Positions 11,602 through 23,961 of a stretch of 64,000 bases of DNA are shown here, piece after piece. The notes below the pieces were generated by a model, which searched no databases, was not told the DNA's origin, and saw nothing but the letters and a program-made list of their open reading frames with translations. Position 1 is the first letter of the stretch. Each line of letters starts with the position of its first letter. Made by a program: the position numbers and the translations under genes. The DNA comes from Galeopsis tetrahit (Eukaryota; Streptophyta; Magnoliopsida; Lamiales; Lamiaceae): NCBI GenBank assembly GCA_963675135.1, contig OY776129.1:48434141-48498140 (forward strand), in the 5' to 3' direction.

Positions 11602-12800
11602 GATAGAACTGTTGCTAAAAGTTAATTTATCTCATTAAGATTTTTAACTAAATAAACTATAATGACATAATTTTTGTCATTAAAAGTCAAATTTTTTATA
11701 GTGTCATCACTTTCTAATTAGATTATTCATCTTCTATTTTGATCTGTCTCTTATTTGATTGTCCCCTCTTAAAATGATTAGAAAAAATAATTTTATTTTT
11801 TTTAATTATTTATTTTAAATATCTAAAAACTACATTAATTAATATCTTTACTTTTTTTTCCATAATTTTTTTTTTCAATTAACTACATTAACTTATTTTA
11901 TATTTTATAATATTAGAGAGATTATATACTCCAGTAATTAGAAAAATTGGGGACACCCACAGGAAAGGGCCCAGTGCAGCATAAACTTGTTCCACACAAA
12001 TCTTCTTCTGAAAATATATATACACATAAGTTTCAAAAAAAATAAAATTAAAATAGCAGAGTACCCCGTACGAGGTGTAAATAATTGTTTATAATAAATT
12101 GTGTATTTAAATAATAAATTTTTTTAACATATCAATGATTATATTTTTTACAACAGTACATATATTATTTTTTAAAACAGTTTAAATATATAATATATTT
12201 ATTAATATTGACTACTCTTAATTATACCCCATATAAATACTGTACATGAGTATACTATGCTAGTTATAAATATTATTAATATTGGATAAGGTGCATTCTC
12301 CTCAACTATTACTCTTAAGTTGAAGTATATAAACTTTTGATGTATTTTTTTATACAAATAAATCTTTTAATTTTTTTAAATTGAATAACTACGCCCTTAA
12401 TGTATTTTATTTGAGCAAATAAATCATTTTTTCTCTTCAAATTAAATAAAAATGCACTTCAACTAATTCAAAATAAAATACATTTTCTTATTTTGCATAC
12501 CATTAAATTTGACATAAATTTTTCATTTTTCATTTAGTGTTTCTAATTTATTAAAGAATGTGTTTCTTGGTATTTTTGTATATTTCCCGGAAAAAAAAAA
12601 AGGAAAATTGTATTTACTACTTAAGAGCTTATTTTAAGTTGGCATGATATTTAAAAAAATATTAAATTATTTTCTTCTTAAAATTAGAGAATTTATCATT
12701 TTACTACTTAAAATATGGAGTATACATTTTTTTTTTGTTAATAAGAGTGTCTTAATTTGTGTAATTTTGAAAAGATAAAACACATATTTGCATTAAAAAT
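11602..12800. other. AT-rich intergenic DNA
   Basis: Long A and T tracts and short open frames only. No gene, RNA or bounded element could be recognised. Confidence 0.4.
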
Positions 12801-13069
12801 AGGCAAAAACTTGTGTGAGACCGTTTCACGGATTTTTTTCTGTGAGACGGATCATTTTAACCCATATTTCAAAATTTTGGTTAGGATAATTCATATTTTT
12901 TTCCAAATTTTAGTTTGTAAAAAAAATGATAATGTTTAAGTAAAAAGTGATAATATTTTTAATAAAAAGTGACTATCACTTTTTACTTAAACACTATCAC
13001 TTTTTGCTCAAACGTTATCACTTTTTATATATAAAAGTCGTCTTACGAATCTCATCCAAGACTAGCCCT
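12801..13069. mobile_element. MITE with GTGAGAC-type ends
   Basis: The left end CTTGTGTGAGACCGTTTCAC and the inverted right end GTCTTACGAATCTCATCCAAG are imperfect inverted repeats. The centre alternates AAAAAGTGATAAT and ATCACTTTTTACTTAAAC, itself an inverted arrangement. I recall similar GAGACGGTCTCAC repeats from other plants. It shares internal words with 9118-9278. Exact ends are uncertain. Confidence 0.5.
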
Positions 13070-13239
13070 TAAAAATAATTTAAAACTTTATAATTAACCT
13101 GAAAAAGTACGTGAGAACTTTAAATGCATCAAAAAATATTTTTAGAGTTTACTTGTAGATGAATGTACATTTTTCTTATTAATATTGACTCTTAAGCACA
13201 CCTCCTTTATTTTTTACTATTTCTTTTATATACTTCCTC

Positions 13240-13520
13240 AATCCCATTTTAGATTTATCATTTATTAAAAATGGACGTCACACTTTCAAATTAAATTTAT
13301 CATTTTTTAATTTGATCACAATAAAACACTTTTTCATTTTAATTAAATTATATATTTATATACTTCAAACATGTCAAAATTACATTACATATATATCATT
13401 AATTGATTACTCACAATATTTTATTACTATACTTAACTTATTATTTAAAAGACTTTTATATCCTCCACTTTATTTATTTTAATACTAATAAATGTTTTAA
13501 ACAAATTTAGTATGGAAAGA
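13240..13520. repeat. Dispersed AT-rich repeat related to 41555-41790
   Basis: AAATTAAATTTATCATTTTT, then a ...TTCAAACATxTxAAAATTACA... stretch and ACTCACAATxTTTTATTxxx occur here. They occur in the same order and spacing at about 41570-41790. No terminal repeat is clear; both may be worn MITEs. A T tract follows at about 13523-13546. Confidence 0.5.
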
Positions 13521-13995
13521 GGTTTTTTTTTTTTTTTTTTTTTTTGTGGAAACGAATATGCCATGCTTATATTCCAATCAAAGACTCAAAGTCGTGTTTT
13601 AGAACTTAGAAACCCTTGTCTCCATGTTGTTGGAGCGTGAGCTTCACGTTTTCTCCAACAAGATTCTTAAATGAACTTTCTACACCATTTATTTTTGCAT
13701 GTGTTATACTTATACCTCGCATACGAAAACAAATATTCAATTAAATCTCCATTTCTAAATCGATTAGATCAAATTTAATTCATTTATGTTAATTTAATGT
13801 GTGGTCAGGATGTATGAAACTCGAATGCCATAAAATAATTTCTTCTCAATTTAAAATTTAAATTTATAGAAAAAATTGAAATCAATTCATATATATTTAA
13901 TTCCCTAAAAGACCATAGAATATGCTAGATCCTTATTTTCTAGATCCTATTTCACTCTAATTAGTTTTAGCAATGTAAACATTTATATAGAAATA

Positions 13996-14256
13996 CTCCC
14001 TCCGCTTTTTTTATAAGATGTTTTAAAGCTTTTTTCTTGTGCATAAATATAAGATGTTTTAGATTTTTTACAATGTTTATTCCAATTATGCACTCTCTTA
14101 ACTTTGGAAAGAATTGAAATTTAATGTATATTATGGAATGAAATTAATGTAATTAGAAATCCCCTTTATTATCTAAGGGTATATTTGTCAAAACATACCA
14201 TTTCTTAATTTTAATAAATTACTCTAAAACATCTTATAAAAAAAAAAGCGAGGGAG
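13996..14256. mobile_element. Stowaway-like MITE, 261 bp
   Basis: The ends CTCCCTCCGCTTTTTTTATA and the inverted TATAAAAAAAAAAGCGAGGGAG form good inverted repeats between TA dinucleotides. Subterminal AAGATGTTTTA and TAAAACATCTT repeats extend the pairing. No ORF. Confidence 0.8.
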
Positions 14257-15173
14257 TAATATTTATAACGGATTTATTTTATGGGATTACAAATTTGATA
14301 GTATAAATTAATTAAAACAAATATTGCTCTTCCAACTTCATATATAAAATGTGTTTTTTTTTTTTTGAATGACTGCCATTAATTCTCAAAATGTCAGATA
14401 CCAAATTAATTAAAAACACATGATGATTAATAATGTATGTACATATACGTACGCGCGTACTATTGAGAAAAATCCATATTCTTATGATGAAAACAAATTA
14501 AACCTTATAAAGAATTTGGCTTCCAACAACCACGTTAGCAAGTGACAATCAATCTTTATCTTGATAAGGTGGCAGCTGCCAAAACACTAATATATTTTCA
14601 CTTTATATAATTAAATAAAATTGAATTAAAAAAGATGTATCATGCAGGTATTAGCAAATGTTTAGTGATCATTTGCAAATGTTAATTTCACCTTTTCACT
14701 AATTGCCGCAGCTGATGAGCATATTATGACTCAATTGACACTATTATTATAGGTACAAGTGTTCCGTTCAGCTTAATTCAAAAGTGGGTGTACCATTATT
14801 TTTCCACAGTACTTAATATTTAATTAATTATAATATAAACTTTTAGCAATTGCAAAGACCCTTGCTAGCAACTTCTTTTTTTTATAAATTTTTTTATTTA
14901 TTGCTGAAATCATGCCAAGAATTGGATTTGCAACAATTCGGGATTTTCTATTAAAATAAATATTACGCTTTATTGCGTCTCATTTTTATTTGAATGTTTA
15001 CTGTTTACATAAGTTTTAATATAAGTTTTAACATGTAGATGATTTATTAGTATTAAGTGTGATAAAATTACTTTTTTAAAGGAATAATATATGTATTTTT
15101 ACTTTATTGGAAGAAAAACTTTTGTTAGTATGTAAACAGTAATGACATGCATATGTAGTGTAAATAAGAAATG

Positions 15174-15178
<5 letters not shown>
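14257..15178. other. Intergenic DNA
   Basis: Nothing coding is recognised. It includes CAGCTGCC and CGTACGCGCGTAC words, and several T and A tracts. Confidence 0.4.

Positions 15179-15217
<39 letters not shown>
15179..15217. repeat. (TA)n microsatellite
   Basis: An uninterrupted TA run of about 39 bases is followed by a T tract. Confidence 0.9.
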
Positions 15218-15225
<8 letters not shown>

Positions 15226-15368
15226 TTTAAAAGAGTAAGGGGATGTTGTTTTTAAATAAGTAAATGTTCAATTAAGCATGAGGTGAATATTTTTGATAAA
15301 TGTGTTCAAATAATAATGAGATCGATAGATATATGGAGTACATGCATATGATGTATACTAATAAAATA

Positions 15369-15628
15369 CTCCCTCATCTCGGAATACCTTTCACAAGTAA
15401 GTTGACATAATTTTTAATGATGTATAATGAATAGAGTTTTGAGAGATAATTTTATAAACTTTTATGTATAACGTAAATAAATGAGCTGACTTGTGTGTGG
15501 ACCCAAAAAAAATAACATTTTACGTAATAGTGTGGTTTATAAAGAGTTTTTCATTTTAAAGGTACATGTGAAAAGTATTGTAGAACATTATAAAAAGAAA
15601 AGTGTGAAGTATTGTGTAAAGGAGGGAG
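15369..15628. mobile_element. Stowaway-like MITE, 260 bp
   Basis: The left end CTCCCTCATCTCGGAATAC and the right end AAAGGAGGGAG lie between TA dinucleotides. Inner CTTTCACA and TGTGAAG words continue the inverted symmetry. Confidence 0.7.
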
Positions 15629-16159
15629 TAGAGTAACATTACTACAATGTCGTAGAGAGTAGAAGAATTAGGCTAAAATAGTATTGAGCCAATTCAAGAA
15701 AAGGGTCAAAAAAGAAAATAAAAAATTATTAACTAGATTTTAATTTCGAGTTGGAGTATATATATGATAAAATGAAGGTGAGGGCAAATTTGTATGCAAT
15801 CATGGTGTAATGATCTACACATTTCTATTCACTTTTGTTGCAAGATTAATGGTAGTCACTATCTTTTGTAAAAAGACACACATAATACTCCATAAATATA
15901 CACACACATCTCATGAGAGAGAAAGAGAGGAACAATAGGGTAGAGTTTAAAGGCATGGCTTTTTGGGAGTGGGGTAGGTTCTCAAAAGAAAGCCCTCAAT
16001 GGCTCAAAAAAGGAAATTCCCACTAACCCTAACTCCCTTTTGGCTAAAGGGGCAATTGGAAAATGATTGGCTCTCAACATATTGGGAGGATGAACTCCAT
16101 GCAACTTCTTAAGTGGAGTATTTTTTCCATTTTTTAATCAAAAGTAAGAATTTCATCTC

Positions 16160-16355
16160 TTATTTAGACCTGAGTTGGCGTGGTGGTGTAAACTTTGAAC
16201 TTAAAAGTGCTCTTAGGTTCGAAACACCAAGTACGCGCAAATAATTTTTGAGTTCAATCAGTCCATCTGTCTTCAATTGGGCCCCAGGTAGACGGTGATA
16301 TTGGTACCCTGAATTAGTCATATCTTGGGTCGAATATCGAGATTTAAAAAAAATT
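16160..16355 (+). mobile_element. tRNA-derived SINE-like element
   Basis: It has an A-box-like AGTTGGCGTGGTGGTGTAAAC and a B-box-like AGGTTCGAAACACC with tRNA-like spacing of about 40 bases. A body follows, including GGGCCCCAGGTAGACGG, and it ends GGGTCGAATATCGAGATTT before an A run. It belongs to a different family from the 104-119 bp SINEs at 11480 and 53389. No clean target duplication was found. Confidence 0.6.
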
Positions 16356-17607
16356 ATGATCCCTAGCGCGCCTCTCTCTCACACACACATCCTCGTGTGT
16401 GTTTTGATTGATACTACACACAATGATTCTTCTTAATCTAAGCCTTTTCATTCTTAAACTAGCTTCAAGATGCTGTATTTAATTCCTTGATCATTAATTT
16501 GTTATCGGTGTACATATGCCTGATCAGAGAGATTTTTTTTGGGTGCATTGTATTTTCTGATCATATCATTTTCTTTCTGAATTAGGGTTTTCGGGCTACT
16601 AGGTGTACCACACTCGATTCTTCTATTTTTGTAGTGTTTTAATTAAAAAAATCTCATATTTTATTTGATCAAACGTGTAATGTATGTAGACACGAATTGT
16701 TTCACACAGTACTGAAATGCTGAGAATCAAGATTGATTCAACTAGGACAAGAATTTTGGATCCAATTAAGATTTAAAAATATTTCAATTTTGATGTTCCA
16801 CGACTTATTTAACTATATGTATAAATGACATGTGTTATATTAAAATAAATCAGTGTTTTATAATATTGAATGCAACACGTGTTAAAACTTCAGTAGAATT
16901 AAACATAAGTGAAACGAAGGAATCAAATCGGATTGATTAAGGATGTTCAATTAAACTTCAAATTTATCTAAAAATTAACAAACTATATATTGGACCCAAA
17001 CCCAATATGAACCTAACAAATTAACAATTGAACCCCACTTGGCCCATTTTAAACTTTGTGCAATCCAACATGCTTAAAATCTCTTGATCCAGTTTTGAAT
17101 AGATTGATAATAGTACTGAATAAAACGTGTGGGCTTGATAAGTCACTCCATTTAAATTTTCTATTTTATCCAGTCAAAAATATATAGTCATTTTCATTTA
17201 CCCTTTATGTTAAAAAAAAAAATAGTCAATTTCATTTTGATTTGTTTCAAATTATAGTCATTTTTATATTACAAGTGTAAGTTATTTTCATTATTATTTT
17301 TGTATTTCAAGAAATAAGGATGTATAAAAAAAATCATCAGTAAAATTCAATTTTTTAATAATAAATGATGTATTATTGAAAAAATATGAATATGGAGGAG
17401 ACCAACAAGTATTTTATTAGGGCATGCAATGACTATATGATAAATATTTTATTAAGTCAAATAAATCTTGTAAACTTGTGAGCTCATGAAGTAGTATTTT
17501 TATATATCTAATTTAGACTTTCAACGTCAGGTTTGTTCAAAGTCATGTATGTATATTGTTGATCTTTCTTACCCGATTTTCACATTCTTTGATTTTTTTT
17601 TAGCAGT
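16356..17607. other. Intergenic DNA
   Basis: A CT/CA-rich microsatellite patch lies at 16370-16390. No gene recognised. Confidence 0.4.
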
Positions 17608-17609
17608 TA

Positions 17610-18121
17610 CTCCCTCCGTCGCATTTAGATATACTTATTTAATTTTTCACAAAAATTGAAAAATTATACTCCCTCCCCTCCGTCCCGCTATAAACTTCCC
17701 CTTTCTTTTGGGTGTTTTGATTAAGAAATATGATAAAATAATAGATAAAGTATAAGTGATGTGATGTGATGGTGAGAGAGAAAATAATAGATGGTATTAG
17801 ATGAAGTATGATAAAATAATAGATAAAGTAGAAGTGATGTGATTGGAAGAGAGAAAATAATATGCCAAAAATGGAATGAGAAACTTATAGTGGGACATCC
17901 ATAAAAGAAGTGGGAAACTTATAGTGGGAGGAGGGAGTATTAAAAAGATACATTAGATAAATAATTTTTTTATTATAGTCTTATTTAATGAATGTTATAC
18001 TTTTTCTAATGTAATTAATATATACAATTATATTAATAAATAAATTAAAAAATATTACAGAAAACAAATCTATTTAAATGAGATATCAATAAAAAAAAAT
18101 CTATCTAATTGAGATTATGGG
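17610..18121. mobile_element. Older Stowaway-like MITE split by a younger one
   Basis: The left end CTCCCTCCGTCGCATTTAGA starts after TA (17608-17609). The right end is a decayed inverted copy, ATCTATCTAATTGAGATTAT followed by GGG. The element is interrupted at 17669-17937 by another Stowaway MITE. Without the insert it is about 240 bp. Confidence 0.6.
17669..17937. mobile_element. Stowaway-like MITE, family 1 (269 bp, nested)
   Basis: The ends CTCCCTCCCCTCCGTCCC and GTGGGAGGAGGGAG lie between TA dinucleotides (17667-17668 and 17938-17939). It is clearly the same family and orientation as 26145-26419, sharing CCCCTTTCTTTTGG, AAGTGATGTGAT, GAGAGAGAAAATAATAGAT and ATGCCAAAAAT. It contains an internal near-duplication of GATAAAATAATAGATAAAGT. 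Confidence 0.85.
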
Positions 18122-18137
18122 TATTATTACTGTATTA

Positions 18138-18368
18138 CTCCATCCCACACCATACATATTTCTTTTTTGAATATCCCAAATTATATCTCTATTTCATCTT
18201 TTACTTTAGTATTAAATGCTTTATTTCCAAATTTACCTCTAATTAATAAGAGTAATTAACAGATTTTGAAGTATGAGATTTGAAGGGTAAAAGTGACCGA
18301 TTAACTACATTTATTGATTTTTTTTAATTTATGTGTAAAGTGGGGGCTATTTTTGTGGGATGAGGGAG
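18138..18368. mobile_element. Stowaway-like MITE, 231 bp
   Basis: The left end CTCCATCCCACACCATACA and the right end TTTTGTGGGATGAGGGAG lie between TA dinucleotides. Inverted internal words extend the stem (ATATTTC / GAAGTAT). It lies about 150 bp upstream of the RGS1 start codon, so it may sit in that promoter. Confidence 0.7.
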
Positions 18369-18523
18369 TAATGTTTAGAAAAATAAAATAATGGCCAATG
18401 CTATCCAATTCCCAAAAAGCTTAAGAGGTAAAAAGTTTGACTTGTTTTGTACGTTCTTCTTCAGCGACATTTCTTCCAACAGATGGTGAGCATTTCACAG
18501 CAAAAAGCAACTAAAATCTGAAC

Positions 18524-21489
18524 ATGGCGTCTTGTGCAGTAAGGGGAGGCTGCCCCAGCGACTATGCGGCCATCTCAATCGCACTTCTCTCTATTATCCT
18601 GTAATTCTTCTATCCTCATGTTTCTTTCAATATTTCGATTTTGAATTGTCAATAGTTGGAGTATTATAGTCAATTTAGGGGCTGCACACCATTTACATTT
18701 GATGGCTACGAAGTGGGGTTTTTTTTTTTTGGAAAGAACATCTGTGGACAATTTTTGCCGTTGGAATGGATGCTGAAATTGATTTATACTATGTCGGAAG
18801 GGGGAGGCTTAGTTCAGTTTAATCTTGGGATCTTGAAGTGATATGCTTGTTACCAGTAGTAAATTCCTGTGAATAATAGTTCGTGAAATTGAAATTGGTT
18901 TCTTAATTGCTCTGAAATTTCTATGGAAGTTCGTTATGGAGGATGTTAAAATGGTTTCGAGATTGGGAGTTCCGTAGCTAATAGCTTTATGCTTATACAC
19001 AGACTGTTAAAAATGTTTCTTCTATGAAGAGAATAGACTATAGTTATTGAATCACATATAAGTATTGTGTAATTGTGTAATAAGTTGTGCTAATATATAT
19101 ACAAGCTTGTTGGGATGCTTGATAGCATTTGTTTTGTCTGTTACAGGCTTGTTGCAAAGGCCGGTACGCCTTATCTAATCCACAAGATTCCAAGGCCTAA
19201 AGGCAGTGGCTTTTGGCTTGTAGCAATACAAGTTTTAGCCAGCTTCAACCTTTTATTATCTGTTGTGGTAATGTTTTCACGAATATCTTCAGTTCTCATA
19301 CATTTCTCTGTTCTTCCCCTTGTTCAACTGCCGCTTCTTTAAGCTGTACTTCTCGTTTTAGCTTCATCTTTGTTCGTTGGATGTGGCTTATGCAGATGGC
19401 CCTTGGTTTCTTGAGGTTCAGAAGGAGGCATTGGTGGAGTTCTTGCTATATATGGGCTGGTACGTTTTTATGACACGAATATAGTATGTTCTACTGTGGA
19501 TTGATTTTTAATGAATTAGTTGATAATCCTAATGTTCATTCCCTCCCAGTTTGGGTCGAAGGTCCACTAGGATTTGGCTTGCTGTTGAGCTGTCGTATTG
19601 TACAGGTGTTTCAACTATATAACATATTTGTTAAGTAAGTATATCTTTCTGAATAGTGGGAAAGTAATATGCAATTTTATCTTAGTGAACTTCCACTTAA
19701 CTATTGCTTGGTATCATTGGAATGATTTTTTCTTTTTTCTTAATTTTAATTTCCCAACTGTAGGATTAGTGCAAACAGTTTTGGTTGTGATCTTACGGCT
19801 TATATTCTTTTGGTACTTGTGACTTTTCAGGAGGCGTTTACCACCCATCCGATCATTTATATTTCTCCCACTGGTTCTATTGCCTTGGTTCATATGTGCA
19901 GCAGGTACGGTTCAAAATACTTGTGCAGTTACTTTCTTTTGTTTTCATGGATAACCAACCATAATATGCTTTTGAATATTTTAATGAGTTTATTTATTTT
20001 TTCTTTTGGAGCATTGTTACATCTCAAATCAATTTTTGCTAATTAATAAAGAAAACTGGTGATGTAGTTCTTCACATGGAAAAGCCACTAAACAACCGTT
20101 GCCACATGGGAACTCCGTGGATCGTCTCAGTTCTTTGCCTTCATGCTTTGTATACTGCTGCTTTGATTGGTTTTACTGGTGCCATTCGACATGTAGAGTT
20201 TAGATTCCATGAACTTAAGGATCTTTGGCGTGGAATTTTGGTATCCAGCTGTTGCATCGGTACATACCTTTACCAATTGTTGTTCCATTAGTATCTAGAA
20301 ACTGCTAACTGTTTGTGCTCTATATATGCCTCAATAATTCACTTAAATCTTGTTTAAAGGGATATGGGTGGTCGCTTACATTCTGAACGAGACACATGAA
20401 GATGATTCATTGGTTCAAATCATTACAAGATCTTTATTGCTAGTTCTGGTATGCTTTTCACCTTCATATTACCATGTCATTGCATTGGCTACTTCAATTT
20501 CATTTCTCCATTTTTTTCCCAGACAAGTGTCCTTCTACTGGCATTCTTCTCTATGTCAATATCACAACCTCTTCTCTCACTTATGAGCATGACGAAAAAG
20601 GACCACCCGGAGTGCAGTATAATGGGCCGGGCTCTGGGTATTCCAGATAGTGGGCTTTTAGTGCCTAGGGAATCCACGCAGTTGGTGGATCCTAACGAAC
20701 CTCTGGATAAGCTTCTTTCTAACAGAAGATTCCGCCAATCATTTATGGAATTTGCAGATAGGTACAAAACTATTCTTCTCTTTTTTTTCTTTTCCTTCGT
20801 ATTTTGTCCTTGCCAACCTTATGTTTCTTCATACAGTTGTTTGGCTGGGGAGAGTGTCCATTTCTACGAGGAAGTTCAGCAGCTCGACAAAATCCCAGTT
20901 AGCGATCATGTTAGAAGAATTTACATGGCCCGCCATATTATTGACATGTACATTACTCCCGGTATAATAGTATTCATATTTATTCAACTCTTGATTATTA
21001 TGTTTTTCCATTTTATATGAACTCCATATTCTGTTTAAGTCTGTCCTTTCTATTGAGAGGTGTTTTTTTTTCGTACATAGGTGCTACAATGGAGGTGAAC
21101 ATTTCTCATCGCTGCCGACAAGAAATTCTATCCACTCTCGATTTGGCACACCCTGATCTCTTTCAACACGCGCTGAATGAGTTGATTCAGTTGATGAAAA
21201 TGGTTAGTATATGTGTTTACTGGACCTTCATATCCACACAGTATGAAACTGATATCTTTCCTAACCCAACTCATTTTTGAAGAATTTGGTGAATGATTAC
21301 TGGTCGTCGACGTTCTTCATGAAGCTGAAAGACGAGACTAAAATGAAAGCAATCGATGATGAGGTAGAACAGGGCGGTTGGAATTTCTCACATAGGCTGA
21401 GTTCTGTTCATTGTACAGATGACCCTTTTCACCAAGAACACAGTCCCAGAAAGTCGAGCCCAAGCAGCCGTGAATCAGAGGTGCCATGA
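18524..21489 (+). CDS. RGS1: Regulator of G-protein signalling 1 (7TM-RGS), 11 exons
   Basis: Exons are 18524-18600, 19147-19267, 19396-19459, 19550-19634, 19831-19904, 20068-20259, 20360-20448, 20523-20761, 20837-20961, 21081-21202 and 21283-21489. All introns are GT-AG and phases fit, giving 464 residues; Arabidopsis RGS1 is about 459. The N-terminal ~250 residues hold seven hydrophobic segments. They begin MASCAVRGGCPSDYAAISIA and include RHWWSSCYIWA, EGPLGFGLLLSCR and the HVEFRFHELKDLWRGILVS loop. The RGS box spans about 295-415, with NEPLDKLLSNRRFRQSFMEFADS, a second block ending FYEEVQQLD and RRIYMARHIIDMYI. The C-tail is acidic and Ser-rich (SSVHCTDDPFHQEH), similar to the tail phosphorylated by WNK kinases in Arabidopsis. 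The known role is a plasma-membrane GTPase accelerator for the G-alpha subunit, linked to glucose sensing. All exons look intact. Confidence 0.95.
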
Positions 21490-22210
21490 CACGATGAACA
21501 AGTAATACTACACTTCCCCACTTGTAACTATTCCTCGTACAAAACATGACATCTTCAAGCTTATACGACATCAGGAAATGGGAAAAGAGGGATCATATTC
21601 AACACATTAACCAACTGTTGCAGGCAGGTATATCATAATTTTGTAACCATATGTAAATCGTTTAGTAGGTAAGCACATAGACATAGGTACGAGCACATCT
21701 TAAATTCTTTCTAATATTTCATCTCATATTTGTATATCATATACGATGAATGGTTATAGTGGATTCAGTGTCAAATACGAGTCCTCAAACAGAAGCTGAT
21801 TTCAATGCAATTTTGAGAAATATGTTCAAGACAACCATGAATCTCTTGCAACCTAAAATTAGATGTGGGCTGTACCGGGGGTGGGGGTGGGTACTAGAAT
21901 TTTTGTATATATGTGATGCGACATAATGATGCCGTATCATTTAGAACCGAACATATCTGCAAACACAGAAGAAAGGTGAGTAGACATATTGAATAAGATT
22001 CAGAATACTCCCTATGAGATAAGGAAATTGTCCTTAGCTGATGTTTGGCATGACAATCTAAATCTAATTTGGAAAAGTGCGAGAACCGAATCAGAAGAGA
22101 AAAGACCATTGAGTATTTCATAAGAGAATTAAAGATCGTTGCTAATCAAACTATAAAAGGACTCAAATTCGAGAGAAAATTTCATAGATGTATTCACCTA
22201 AAAAGTAATG
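21490..22210. other. RGS1 3' UTR and downstream spacer
   Basis: The likely RGS1 3' UTR runs for a few hundred bases past 21489. It is followed by spacer with no recognised gene up to the LTR-like sequence. A G-rich stretch, GGGGGTGGGGGTGGG, lies at 21877-21891. Confidence 0.4.
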
Positions 22211-22822
22211 TGTTATGAGATCTGAGGAAAGGTTATTCCTAACAACTAACGATTGAATTGGTTATTCAGATTAGAGCAAAGGGGGGTTAACAGTCGTGAA
22301 TTGGTTATTCAGATTAGAGCAAAGGGGGGTTAACAGTCGTGAGTTCAGATCTGGTTTCTTATCTGAACTCACCATTCTTCATAGAGAGAATTGACTTTTC
22401 TCCTCTGAAGTATCAGAGAGACAAATGACAGACAAACAATCTGGATGCGTCAGAGAATCCTCTACAAAAAACGCGCGCACTACTTCTCATTAAGGAGGTG
22501 TCAGGTCCGTACTATGATGTCTCCCTCCCTGGTAACAAATCCTAATTCGTTAAAGGACTATTCTACCCTCAAAGGATTAAGGTATATAAACTCATTCTTA
22601 TTCATTATTGAAGACTAAGTCATTTCATACATTTTTCTTATTCTCTCAAAGATTATACTCTCGATATTATCTTTCAATTTTTCATAAGAACCCAACTGAC
22701 TTGAGCGTCGGAGGGCCGTCACCGAAACCCCCTCCAACCCAGTTTTTGTGCATGTCAACAAGTCCGAAGATAAAGACGTTCGAGGTACATCTCTCAACCG
22801 CGAACGGAACTTGGTCACATCA
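22211..22822 (+). mobile_element. Probable gypsy-type LTR (solo or fragment)
   Basis: It can be read from TGTTATGAGATCTGAGG to TTGGTCACATCA, i.e. TG...CA ends. A TATA-like GGTATATAAACTC lies at 22580-22592, and a CTGACTTGAGCGTCGGAGGG motif is near 22696. I associate that motif with the R-U5 region of many plant gypsy LTRs, and the oppositely oriented solo LTR at 32611-33459 also contains CTGACTTGAGCGTCGGAG. The 5-bp flanks do not match well, so the exact borders or solo status are unproven. It contains the 43-bp tandem duplication listed separately. Confidence 0.55.
22255..22340. repeat. Perfect 43-bp tandem duplication
   Basis: Two adjacent identical 43-base units (22255-22297 and 22298-22340) start GAATTGGTTATTCAG and end TTAACAGTCGT. 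They lie in the U3-like part of the probable LTR. Confidence 0.95.
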
Positions 22823-23961
22823 ATATGCATTATGTTATCACAACATATTCTATAATTTGTGACTATTAAATATGAAACATCAATTTCCAATTTACTCCAG
22901 TAAGTAGGTCTGCAATAAGTAGGTAGGCTGTTAGTTCGTAAAGAAAATTGGACGTTTGAGGGTCCACATTCGTTGACATTTCTGTTGGGAACTGAGGTTA
23001 CATAAATAGCTCAAACTAAATTCAGAGGCTCCTCATTCATGAATTTGCACTATAAATATGGTGAACGAATTTGTTGAAAATCTATTCATAAATGAAAACA
23101 TTAATACACCCTTAATTTTTATTTTACACATCTATTTCATACGTAATAAATATTTATTTAACCTGCTAAATAAAAGAGAGGAAATGAGTATGAGATGAAA
23201 TATGATAATATTTTATCCGTATAATAAATGATGTTGTAACATTTTTTTTTTGTACATAACTAAATGATGTTTTAATATTTTTTTGCACAATTTCTTCTAA
23301 TTTTAACTTTTTTTTTTTAACTCTAAAAAATACTCATAATTTCTATTGATAAGCTAAAATTATTAATATAGAACGCAAGTATAATACAGGTAAATGTAAT
23401 TGAAAGAGAATATAATATATCCAAAATAAGAAATTGATCGTGAAACCTAAAATAAATAAATAAATAATGCAAGGCCCAAAATAAGAAATTGATCGTGAAA
23501 CCCAAAATCAATATATTTAGCCTAGTTTGGTTTGTTTGATTAGGTTGGATTGGACTTGATTAATTTTTTATCCCAACGAATCAAACGTTTGGTTTGATTG
23601 ATTGTGGCCCGGGATTAATGCAAGGCCCGCTAATTTTGTACTATTTATCATGCATTTGTAGGACTAATAGTCTTAGGGGAGGGGTGAATTAATTTGTCCC
23701 ATGTTTTCCCATCGATCCAAACTAGCCCTTTTGACTGAAATACCCTCAAAATCATTTCTTCCGGACTTGTTCTTTTCATGCGTATGATGTGAAGAGAACA
23801 GACGAACAAGTAACCGACTCCTTCGGTGATATATCTGGATTCTCGTTTTTACCTTTTTTTTTTAAAATAAAATTGTGAGAGTAATAAAGAATTACCTGCG
23901 ATGAATCAAATAGGCCTATATATTCTGCTAATAAGTGGATCTGTACTCATCACAGTCAACC
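22823..23961. other. Spacer upstream of the ketoacyl-CoA reductase-like gene
   Basis: It includes a near-perfect repeat of CCAAAATAAGAAATTGATCG (about 23420 and 23473). A possible Tourist-like insertion lies at about 23519-23729, with ends GCCTAGTTTGG and CCAAACTAGCCC. The promoter of the downstream gene must lie in the last few hundred bases; no clear TATA box was settled. Confidence 0.4.

Noticed and set aside
19115..20046. Separate small ORFs in the RGS1 region as independent genes
   Set aside because: They run through introns and partly coincide with RGS1 exons in the right frame; the joined gene explains them.
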